Part shown: positions 11,001 to 17,597 of the stretch, one piece after another | Layout: the number at the start of each line of letters is the position of its first letter | Numbering within the stretch: position 1 is the first letter of the stretch | Notes under the pieces: generated by a model | Databases searched by the model: none | Told to the model about the DNA's origin: nothing | Seen by the model: only the letters and a program-made list of their open reading frames with translations | Source: Bacteroidales bacterium UBA3743 | GTDB taxonomy: Bacteria > Bacteroidota > Bacteroidia > Bacteroidales > Paludibacteraceae | Length of the DNA stretch: 51,998 nt | Assembly: GCA_002371265.1 (NCBI GenBank) | Contig: DFGT01000006.1 | Location: 1 to 51,998, forward strand | Reading direction: 5' to 3' | Position numbers and translations under genes: made by a program

Positions 11001-14000
11001 GTGAGTATAAGAATGGAGTGCAGGGCAATGATTATTCTGTTGTCGCATCTGCGTCTCATGTGGCTTATACGGCATTCTCGAAGAATCTAAAGAGCGGATG
11101 TGTGAGTGAGTACGACACCACATTCGCCGTGGTCGCAACTCCTGTCAAGGTGGATGTTATAGAGGATTCTGTTTCAAAGAAATGTGCGGGCGAGAAGATA
11201 AATGTATATGATGTGCTTGTCAACTCGTTCCATTTCGACGCTTCCATCTCTCGCTCGTTTATCAAATATGAGGCGACGCAGAATGGTGTGCCAGCTTCGA
11301 AGTCTGAATTGTCGTCTGTCAGCAGAACTGTGCAGGATACGATAAAGTTTGATATGACTGCGACTGATACTTTGACTGGATGTTCGGCTTCAAATTCAGT
11401 GACTGTGATTTTCCACAATCGTCCACAGAATAAGATTGTCGCACCTTCGATCGCATGTGGCGGCAATCCGTTTGAAGCAACGACAGTGGGAGAAGATAGA
11501 AAGGCTGCATATTCTTGGCAGACTAAGGATGGTGTCGAACTTTCGTCTATCGGCTCAGTCAAGATCAATTCTTTGGCTCACGACACAACTTTGCTGTTGG
11601 TCACTAAAATAGATGGAACAGGTTGTCTCGACACTCTTGAGCATAAAGTCAAAGTGTATGTCACTCCTGATAGATTGGAGGCTCAGGATCCGTTCCGTTT
11701 CTGTCAGACTGATGCTGATGTTAAGGTGGAGATTGAACGTGACGCTGCTGATGTCGCCGCTTACAAACTGGAGTGGACTTCTGATGTAGACAGCATAGTA
11801 GTCGACAAATTTGTCGCTTCTGCCAAGAAAGACACCGCTTATAAGTTGACGGTGAAGCAGCTGAATATTACAGCTGACACAGTTTGTAAGTCGGATCCAA
11901 TAGTTGTCGACGTGGAGATTACCAAACAGATTTCAATTGCTCTTGCCGACACTGCGATCTGTATGCCTCTCGACTTTGATTTGGCCAAGTATGCTCAGAC
12001 AAAGAAGATTGTTTCGGATGAAGGATTCCTGCCTGAGTTGACATCTGTAAGAATGTATGACGGTGGTGTGACAAAATCTGTTGGCGATTCAACTTCTATC
12101 ACAACTCCTGGACTTTATGAAATCGGATACACAGATAAATATGGATGTCCGGTCTTGACAAATGTGAAATTGGCATTCATCAACAAACCAACGATTCCAG
12201 TGCTCGACACTGACAGCTCATTCAACCTATGTCTGAACAACGACACTGTTGTGACTCCTGTGGTTGTGGCTGGAGATTTTGAGTTCGTATGGAGAAATGT
12301 GGGTGCTGACAAATCTTTCACCGCTGAATCGTTGAAAATAGACGCTTCCAAACCGGTGGATGATGTTGTGTATAAGGTTGTGAGACGAGACACAATATAT
12401 GGTTGTGAGAGTGATCCGCAGTCGTTGACATATAGTGTGAAAGCTCCTTTCGCATTTGATTCTGTTCCAAATGTTGATATCTGTGAATATGAGACTGTCA
12501 ATTTGGATTCGTTGGCTAAGAAGCATCTTCGTCCGCTTGACAATTTGGTGATAGATATCCACCGTGGCGGATACAACAGTAATATATCATCATTCAATGT
12601 GGAGGCGGTTGCTATTGAAGGTGTTTACACAATAGACGTCGTCGATACTGTTTCGACTTGTGTGGCAAGCAGAAATATGACTGTCAATACACATAAGAAG
12701 CCTGCTATCACGGTTTCTGGCAACAAACCTATTTGTGAGGGCAACGATTTGTTGCTGACTGCAGATGGAGCCGACTATTTCTATTGGAATTCGGTGGCAA
12801 CTCCGTCGGCTACATACAAGGTGGTAAGCTCGGATGACAATGATATCACTGTATCATTGCTCGCTCGTTCGGTGGTGGCTGAGAACAACAAGACTTGTGA
12901 GATGGATTCTTCATTTGTGGTGAAGGTCCACACGACTCCTGCCTCACTTGCTGCTCAGGATCCATTCCGTTTCTGTCAGACTGATGATGATGTGAATATC
13001 GAATTGGTGCGTGATGCTGCCGACGCTACTGCATATAAACTTGAGTGGACATCTGCAGCGGACAGTGTAGTGGCTGACAAATTCGTCGCATCTGCAAGAA
13101 AAGACACTGCATACGAGTTGACGGTCCGTCAGTTGAATATCAACGCTGATACAGTTTGTAAGTCAGACCCTATCAAGGTTAGCGTGGAGATTACCAAGCT
13201 TATTGAGATTGCTCTTGCTGACACCGCAATATGTATTCCGCTTGAGTTCGACCTTGCTCAGTACGCTCAGACAAAGAAGAAAGTTTCCGACGAAGGTTTC
13301 TTGCCTCAGCTTACATCTGTAAAACTATACGAGGGTGGAGTAGAGAAGAATGTGGCAGATTCTACGAAGGTGACTGTGGCAGGAAACTATAGGTTGACAT
13401 ATACAGACAGGTTCAACTGTCCGATCGCAGCGTCGACGAATTTGAAATTCATCAAAAAGCCTGATACTCCAATTCTTGATGTTGATCCTTCATTCAACCT
13501 ATGTGTCGGAGTCGAGACTACCGTGCATGCGGATGTCGTGGCTGGCGATTACAAGACATCATGGACTATGGTTGGAAATGGCAATGAGTCGTTTGGTGAT
13601 ACTCTTGCTTTGGATGTGGCAAAACCAATCACAGACGGATATGACGTTGTAAGAATCGACACTGTTTATGGATGTATGAGTGAAAAGACTCATTTCGATT
13701 ACAATGTGATTGAACCATTCAGAATTGCTGAAAACAGAAATCTTGATATCTGTGAGTATGAGACTATCGACCTTGATTCTGTGTCGAGAGCGATGTATCC
13801 AGATCCGGATTTGAAACTTGAGATCGTCCCTACAATGACTCTTGACGCTACAATGCCATTCGACGCGTCGAAGGCTTCCGCTGAGGGTGTCTACCTTTTG
13901 AATGCAGAGCATATCGTCTCTTCTTGTAAGACACAGTCGGAAATCAGAGTCAATAATTATAAGAAACCTGTGATCACGGTTGCAGGAAACAAACCGATCT

Positions 14001-16192
14001 GTGAGGGAGACACATTGTTGCTTAAGGTGAGTGGCGGTGATTTCTACTATTGGAATAATTCAACTGTAAGTGTCGATTCTGCGTTTGTTCCAGGCGTGGA
14101 AGACGGTGAGACAACCGTCAGCCTGAGTGTTAGCAAACTTGTGGGTGATGCCGGCAAGACATGTAAGGCGGACAGCGTTGTGACTGTGGTTGTGGAGAAA
14201 GTTCCTGATCTTGTGTCATCAAAACTTGATACCGCTTATTGTCAGGAGGGCAAGACAAGCGCTCTATATCTTGAACCAACTGATGCTTCTGCGAAAGTCG
14301 TTTGGTATTCTCCAGAAGACAATTATCAGACAGCACGTCCGAATGCATCTTTCGCACCGTCTGCAGCTGATGCAGGAGAGTTCACTTTCAAATTCAAGCA
14401 GGTGCTTGGAAACTGTAGCACGAAGCTTCAGAATTATGTCGTGACTATTGAGGACAAAATCACTGATATCCCAGTGGTGAACGATACTTCTTATTGTGTC
14501 GGTGAGACTCCGGTAGAGTTGATCGCTAAGTGGAAGGATTTTGCGTGTGATATCAAGTGGACGGATAAAAACCAGAATGATGTTGATCTGCTTCCGTCGA
14601 CAGCAGTTGCCGGACAGACACAATATTGCGCACGTCTGACTCGTGGAGCTTGTGTGGGTCAGCCTGTATGTATGACTGTATATGTGAAAGACAGATTCAA
14701 TACTATAGCTGATATTCGTGATACATTCAGATTCTGTGCAGGAACAGGTGTCCATCGTCTAGAACCGAACACTACGATTCCTGGTGTTCGTTTGAACTGG
14801 TATAGCATACGTGATGTGAAACGTGCGGACTTTGCGGAGTTTGATGCTGATGGAAATCAGAACAGCGACACATATTATGTCACTCAGTCGGAGATCGACG
14901 GATGTGAGAGCGACAGCGTGAAGGTTGAGGTGGTGAAGGTGCCAGCTGTTTTGGAGCGAGACTTTATGGTCGACACTTGTAAGGGAGTTAAACTTACTGC
15001 TGCTGATGTGATGGCAGAAAATAAGGTCGATTATGAGTTGACGTCGTTGGCGAAGGTGGCTGCTGGTGGTCAGGACAGCATCATCCCACTTGGTGGAAAT
15101 ATCGGTTTCAATGGAACTTATAATCTGACAGTCCAGAGCGAGTATGGATGTGTCGGAGTCGAGAAGATTCACGTTAACATGATCGAGCCTGAGCATTTGA
15201 CTTGGCCTACAGACGGATTCACATCTTGTCCGGGCGACACTGTGGCAATCAGTGCTGGCTCTTCCAACTCATGGTTTAGGGTGTTGGATTCCGACAGCAC
15301 AGAGTTGGCTTATCTATATGGTGTGAACGAATCATACTCATTCGTGGCAGACGAATACAAGCAGTTTGACATCATCGCGATGGTCAAGGGTCATGAGTCG
15401 TGCACGGCTAAGAAGACATTGAGCTATTATGTCCACACTCCGGAGAAACCAGTTGTGTTTGGTAAACCTGGAGTCTGCAAGGGTGATGAGTTGAAATTGA
15501 GCGTCGGAAATATCGAGAAAGATTTCAGCTGGGATTACGACGGTGAGATTTTGAGCACAACTGATGAATTCAAATATGTTCCGGAGAAGAGCGGATATCT
15601 CCGTGTCAGCGGAAAAGACAAGAACGGATGTGTGGTGAGCGACACGATAGCCATCAAGGTTGTCGACATATTGACTCCGAAGATTGTGTTGCATCCAAGA
15701 ATCTCGTCGACAGAATACCATATCAACAGAGATACTACGGAGGTGGATTTCGAGGCAAGGCTCAATACCGTCGACGACGGAATGTTCACATATTCATGGG
15801 ATTTTGGCGACGGTTCTGCTCCTGGAATGTCGCAGATGGAAAACCATGTCTACTCAGACACAGTGGTTAAGTTGTCACGTCTTGTAAATGTAGGATTGAC
15901 TGTGACTCATGAGTTTGGTTGTGTCGGAACAGCATACTCGACACTTTACATTGATCCGTCGATCTATGTTCCAAACACATTCGTCGTGGATACCGATTAT
16001 GAGTTTATGAAGGATTACGATCTTGAAATCTTCGACCGTATTGGCAATCTTATCCATAAAGGAAACGGATGGGATGGAACTTACGACAAGAATGGAGATG
16101 TTGTTTTCCACGACACATATTTCTATTCGTTGACTTATTATGTTGGAGGAGAAGAGCAGCATAAGACTGGATATATAACAGTGGTAAGATAA
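5093..16192 (+). CDS. giant secreted multidomain adhesin-like protein, T9SS type B cargo
   Basis: The product is about 3,699 residues. I chose the ATG at 5093 because it gives a clean signal peptide (MRRIFLLLVALFTCGLGYAQ); an ATG at 5084 and a TTG at 5069 are in frame upstream. The first ~600 residues contain a globular region, then a run of 14 glycines (628-641). After that come many Ig-like modules of about 90-110 residues, recognisable by paired cysteines and recurring DTV, KP and VxVxxxP patterns. A 424-residue block is tandemly duplicated (from 2197 and 2621). Near the end is a PKD domain with YSWDFGDGS, and the last ~75 residues match the T9SS type B (gliding-motility-type) sorting domain: IYVPNTF, LEIFDRIGNLI, GWDGTYDKNG, KTGYITVVR. 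Known relatives are large surface adhesins such as SprB. It is probably exported by T9SS and held at the surface; its ligand is unknown. Base composition drifts from AT-rich at the 5' end to clearly GC-richer in the last 5 kb. Confidence 0.85.
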   Translation: MRRIFLLLVALFTCGLGYAQGPEYSPVWAESGNLDFIAVGNTNHKLKGYNEGAFPPNRDSEIKNGKIEPIVNGKNAFSSTYSSSIVNVNYEEFRISKPQAATCEGTLKIKKAFLSWGGRSPKTTGKDEVLFAITEGTTRLGEAKVKGTLKEADLYNYDKKLYTCHADVTAEVNRILGNTPSQDALFRIYVANVETEMDESTYASSGVQIGNYSGWTFTVIYEYSGLPERSIFYYQPDKVSDVVTTDASQAAIPALFNLKLDLSSGKTGFDLAQGTVLAIASLGSTYNIEDDQLVCNKTGTEKLKELNDLGAGNTTIVKNGDGNSFNGTVSYKYLFADGNNVEPKYKYTRGYDLHAVALTGADVTKKILTDDQTSFNIAITKSDDPHHTSDILLMFGEPNMPEVVLKDEATPDVKPGETFKYSLTVGLNQNSEIFRNFELCVPFSDYVDYFEDISITFAKDKGGRNDWNPKPYPSNGLVYLNTDGVTDKAIGNESSNWSNWKSTKGSTFLNALNHAMRDADTLNYQRFLSDPTSIKQRVLKFKMDSIINVNEVQSDDAIVITFTMKAKEAGNWAYEKNSLKGSQTSYVPQSELSFTTPTDRSSVLESMDKNDPFDWRTYMCDQRGRGAGGGGGGGGGGGGGGCGETSAYGKKTASPKGVYVKDPKHVEVTVVAQANCPDVSYPDSIVFSFCGNGVNVNTGEIAFLLKNKYRYNLDSLRLRDSLTWIDVKQDSIYMLARRHGVNRSQVEGLINFNDVVASVDTIKDLGGCADPSNLDAFGDSIENVLHTPVDLSNVYLLFNEESLTTVYKPTDQTSTKISLLEDKVYNFNKKGKYYIRFYSPWNDGDCSKTVPLVIEDFTPDVPKVFYSGTEIKQDTTIYICKEADIENIKIEKSKRVYDIHRAITGDLTKADSAINVNADKVFSWNLNKEIDTDKSGDYEISLWFKDLDCSSDTFKFKINVTKVAITEHPNMVIKDITTCCVPDANSNKQIELSIDDTYDHSNFDPVWYLEDQIDSSRTIIDSKVDKILVPIDSAGRFIYSVAYKSGECISDLRDSAYVDVLPLPDTLVSDTLYVCAGYEIKESDVTDWLNPKIVDPKNDTIKYYKEVRDAEDDFISLADLLMELSTDCSNSSSDVKKNYFYVRVKNSCYSAPSEMAVFARCYNTDAPKFAEGVDSVLYCIGDVVASDLNVFIDAGEKSTYSEGYRWQWIKSDATTLPEFDNKTDWYSSVEATYSSSLNANTKDRELWSVVRIDSNNCVSKADTFEVIVDENITTFPFVGDTTKTIVKNNEPLTIKTCQDVPFYESADIPTKPTTEDYTIEWFEKTDAVVGPKDTVFLDKVFGQYTVVGMRQYKVRQSTKLGCKGQWLDVNLLVNEKVTDAPEFDRVNLCFGEAAVKVENKNTPTDAANLTLNYYYFKDTLKASPLSNITIKSDSIGEFLKKQSLYTAAYRNVQTGCEGPFVDVEAIVSDLPHLPLLDRDTVSLCIGAEKYDLVSATGATVNTFDNNTRLYWTATNGATVDENGLATITSAKKNIKYSVKQKNELTGCVGKDTTVVVNIDKTFSFKRQKDTVRCYGESFDLLKAITDSLRIKNDIIDADVSFKVYKLTGNTPSPSAISDANLSAIKSDAGRHEDQTKRFLVRYEDAVGGCTENDTVTLLFKGLPTIKQLPNIDTCFAQPFSLPALDNDYEYQWYRNDKTTKITEKKVALEATETLYLVAVDKQECADTSSIVVTVHKNPIESLVKDTTVFCQNTGEKVIDIKAQSSDENDASKLNTIIYDAAGNEVSRSINTDTVVVTGKNKVLDYVVVQENMVTHCTSKTDFHIEVRKAFSLNAEDCKAVCEPDEVDFAKHVQLYLSKNESSIGIIDLAKLNIDYARIDGNSSVALDAAAASALTHIAGRDTVNYTYKISDADNVCVASDTVAVTINFKPTTPEIVDSQDTAFLCSDNADLKLSAVDTNKDKTNTAVFWGEYKNGVQGNDYSVVASASHVAYTAFSKNLKSGCVSEYDTTFAVVATPVKVDVIEDSVSKKCAGEKINVYDVLVNSFHFDASISRSFIKYEATQNGVPASKSELSSVSRTVQDTIKFDMTATDTLTGCSASNSVTVIFHNRPQNKIVAPSIACGGNPFEATTVGEDRKAAYSWQTKDGVELSSIGSVKINSLAHDTTLLLVTKIDGTGCLDTLEHKVKVYVTPDRLEAQDPFRFCQTDADVKVEIERDAADVAAYKLEWTSDVDSIVVDKFVASAKKDTAYKLTVKQLNITADTVCKSDPIVVDVEITKQISIALADTAICMPLDFDLAKYAQTKKIVSDEGFLPELTSVRMYDGGVTKSVGDSTSITTPGLYEIGYTDKYGCPVLTNVKLAFINKPTIPVLDTDSSFNLCLNNDTVVTPVVVAGDFEFVWRNVGADKSFTAESLKIDASKPVDDVVYKVVRRDTIYGCESDPQSLTYSVKAPFAFDSVPNVDICEYETVNLDSLAKKHLRPLDNLVIDIHRGGYNSNISSFNVEAVAIEGVYTIDVVDTVSTCVASRNMTVNTHKKPAITVSGNKPICEGNDLLLTADGADYFYWNSVATPSATYKVVSSDDNDITVSLLARSVVAENNKTCEMDSSFVVKVHTTPASLAAQDPFRFCQTDDDVNIELVRDAADATAYKLEWTSAADSVVADKFVASARKDTAYELTVRQLNINADTVCKSDPIKVSVEITKLIEIALADTAICIPLEFDLAQYAQTKKKVSDEGFLPQLTSVKLYEGGVEKNVADSTKVTVAGNYRLTYTDRFNCPIAASTNLKFIKKPDTPILDVDPSFNLCVGVETTVHADVVAGDYKTSWTMVGNGNESFGDTLALDVAKPITDGYDVVRIDTVYGCMSEKTHFDYNVIEPFRIAENRNLDICEYETIDLDSVSRAMYPDPDLKLEIVPTMTLDATMPFDASKASAEGVYLLNAEHIVSSCKTQSEIRVNNYKKPVITVAGNKPICEGDTLLLKVSGGDFYYWNNSTVSVDSAFVPGVEDGETTVSLSVSKLVGDAGKTCKADSVVTVVVEKVPDLVSSKLDTAYCQEGKTSALYLEPTDASAKVVWYSPEDNYQTARPNASFAPSAADAGEFTFKFKQVLGNCSTKLQNYVVTIEDKITDIPVVNDTSYCVGETPVELIAKWKDFACDIKWTDKNQNDVDLLPSTAVAGQTQYCARLTRGACVGQPVCMTVYVKDRFNTIADIRDTFRFCAGTGVHRLEPNTTIPGVRLNWYSIRDVKRADFAEFDADGNQNSDTYYVTQSEIDGCESDSVKVEVVKVPAVLERDFMVDTCKGVKLTAADVMAENKVDYELTSLAKVAAGGQDSIIPLGGNIGFNGTYNLTVQSEYGCVGVEKIHVNMIEPEHLTWPTDGFTSCPGDTVAISAGSSNSWFRVLDSDSTELAYLYGVNESYSFVADEYKQFDIIAMVKGHESCTAKKTLSYYVHTPEKPVVFGKPGVCKGDELKLSVGNIEKDFSWDYDGEILSTTDEFKYVPEKSGYLRVSGKDKNGCVVSDTIAIKVVDILTPKIVLHPRISSTEYHINRDTTEVDFEARLNTVDDGMFTYSWDFGDGSAPGMSQMENHVYSDTVVKLSRLVNVGLTVTHEFGCVGTAYSTLYIDPSIYVPNTFVVDTDYEFMKDYDLEIFDRIGNLIHKGNGWDGTYDKNGDVVFHDTYFYSLTYYVGGEEQHKTGYITVVR
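6974..7015 (+). repeat. 9-bp GGCGGCGGA tandem repeat coding poly-glycine
   Basis: Four perfect copies of GGCGGCGGA (6974-7009) are followed by GGTGGC. They encode 14 consecutive glycines after RGRGA and before CGE in the giant adhesin. The unit length is a multiple of three, so copy-number changes would keep the frame. The GC-rich block stands out in an AT-rich part of the gene. Confidence 0.9.
11681..14224 (+). repeat. 1,272-bp in-frame tandem duplication inside the giant adhesin
   Basis: The segment starting GCTCAGGATCC at 11681 recurs at 12953, an exact offset of 1,272 bases (424 codons). Both protein copies begin AQDPFRFCQTD and share TADTVCKSDP-like, ALADTAIC, VSDEGFLP and GNKPICEG segments in the same order. 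The copies have diverged at many positions, so this is not a fresh duplication. Each unit spans about four Ig-like modules. Confidence 0.85.
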
Positions 16193-17154
16193 TGAAGAAG
16201 ATAGCGATATATATAGTGATGATTATGAATCTTGTGTTGGCGCAAACCGCGTCGGCACAAGAAGACGTGTTGTTTACCAATCGCCAGTTGAGAATGGCGT
16301 ATACCAACCCGGCGTATATTCCAGAGATTCTTGAGGCTACGATCACATTAGGAGGAAGGACACAGTGGCGTAATATAGAAGGCTCTCCAAACACTTTCTT
16401 TGCTAGCGCACGTTATTTTTTCATTGGAGCTCATTCCCAGGTGGCGCTTACTATGCTTGGCGACAAGATCGGCTACACCAAGACGACGATGCCGAAATTG
16501 ACTTATGCCTTCATGGTGCCGTTTAATGAAGACTGCTATCTGAATCTTGGAGTCGGAGCTGGCTTTGTGTCACGTCGCTACGATTTCGATATGATGAATA
16601 CGATGGGAGTGAATTCAGAGAATGTGGCGATCGACAAGTTGGACAACTACACGTCGCCAGATGCTGAGGCTGGTTTTGAGCTTTTGCTGCAGAATTTTGA
16701 GTTAGGAGCATCAGTCAACCATTTGATTTCGACGGGAGAGGAGAATCAGAGGATGCGTAAGTTATGGTCTGGTTATTTCAACGTCCTGATGCAGTCGAAA
16801 GAGTGGTGGAGATTAATCCCGTCTTACTCCTACTACAGATATGAAGACAGAAACAAGCATCAATTGAGTGTCTGCTTCCAGTATCTGTTTGATTTTGAGT
16901 TTCATCCAAAGGATCTATTTTACGTCGGCATGGCATATAGGTTCAACTATGAAGGATCGGTGTTGTTTGGAATCAACATGTTCTCATTCCTATCAGTGTT
17001 TTATTCCTACGACTATTTCTTCGGCTCATTGCGACACGACAATCGAGGCACACACGAGCTCGGCATAGAAATCAAGATACCGCAGAAATTCAAAGGCTGT
17101 TTCGCCAACTATGGCAAGAGCCACAAATACACGAGATATACGAGAATCAAGTAA
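16192..17154 (+). CDS. PorP/SprF family type IX secretion membrane protein
   Basis: The 320-residue product has a signal peptide ending in TASA and a series of amphipathic aromatic-rich strands expected for an outer-membrane beta-barrel. Family marks are the early MAYTNPAYIPE segment (usually NPAYxG), TQWRNIEGSPNTFF, and the late THELGIEIKI strand. SprF of Flavobacterium is needed for surface delivery of the adhesin SprB, and PorP-like proteins hold type B cargo at the surface. The ATG overlaps the stop of the giant gene by one base, so the two are probably translationally coupled and this protein is very likely the partner of that adhesin. No terminator is obvious downstream. Confidence 0.88.
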   Translation: MKKIAIYIVMIMNLVLAQTASAQEDVLFTNRQLRMAYTNPAYIPEILEATITLGGRTQWRNIEGSPNTFFASARYFFIGAHSQVALTMLGDKIGYTKTTMPKLTYAFMVPFNEDCYLNLGVGAGFVSRRYDFDMMNTMGVNSENVAIDKLDNYTSPDAEAGFELLLQNFELGASVNHLISTGEENQRMRKLWSGYFNVLMQSKEWWRLIPSYSYYRYEDRNKHQLSVCFQYLFDFEFHPKDLFYVGMAYRFNYEGSVLFGINMFSFLSVFYSYDYFFGSLRHDNRGTHELGIEIKIPQKFKGCFANYGKSHKYTRYTRIK

Positions 17155-17191
17155 GATGATTTAAGGAAATAAATTATATTAAGAGGAGTAA

Positions 17192-17320
17192 ATGATATTA
17201 CCTTACAATTATAGACTTCCAGTATCTTCATTGTCGAGGATTTTTGCGAATACCACGGCGACGTATGTTAGTTAAAGTATTTTTATTTCTGTTGTGATTG
17301 AGAAATTTGAGGATTTATAG
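17192..17320 (+). pseudogene. decayed 5' fragment of an HNH-endonuclease-like gene
   Basis: After a good AGGAG ribosome site, an ATG at 17192 opens a 27-codon frame (MILPYNYRLPVSSLSRIFAN, then TTATYVS) ending in TAA. The same frame continues past the stop with SIFISVVIEKFEDL before a TAG. This resembles the beginning of Bacteroidota HNH-endonuclease-domain proteins, which as I recall start LPxxxLSxxFxNTTxTYKFYWFLSI. No later part of such a gene is present. The assignment rests on memory of that N-terminal pattern. A stand-alone 27-residue peptide is the alternative. Confidence 0.4.
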
Positions 17321-17516
17321 GAATGTATTACACAAAGAAAGTTTTGTTTTTATAGTTGGCTGTATTATGGTTTGATAAATAAATGTTTCTATAGTTGACA
17401 GAAATGAAAAAAAATGTTAATTTCGCCATTTGATACGAATAGATGAAAAAACTTGCAAAATAGATATTTTTATTTATGATGGTATTGGCATTTCATGACA
17501 ATGTTTAATTCCATAA

Positions 17517-17524
17517 TACTTTTG
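17517..17524 (+). promoter_or_regulatory. -7 element of the type I RM operon
   Basis: TACTTTTG matches TAnnTTTG, about 75 bases before the hsdR start. No convincing upstream TTTG is seen. The rest of 17321-17597 is AT-rich with no further feature I can support. Confidence 0.4.
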
Positions 17525-17597
17525 AATATTATTTGATTGTAAGATTTTTAGTGAAATCTATTGGATGATATTGAATATTGGTATTTTTTTAGGGATT

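Noticed and set aside
11065..11568. Long antisense frame (167 codons) inside the giant adhesin
   Set aside because: It is complementary to an uninterrupted coding region with convincing domains; several other antisense frames there share the same cause, codon bias of the sense gene.
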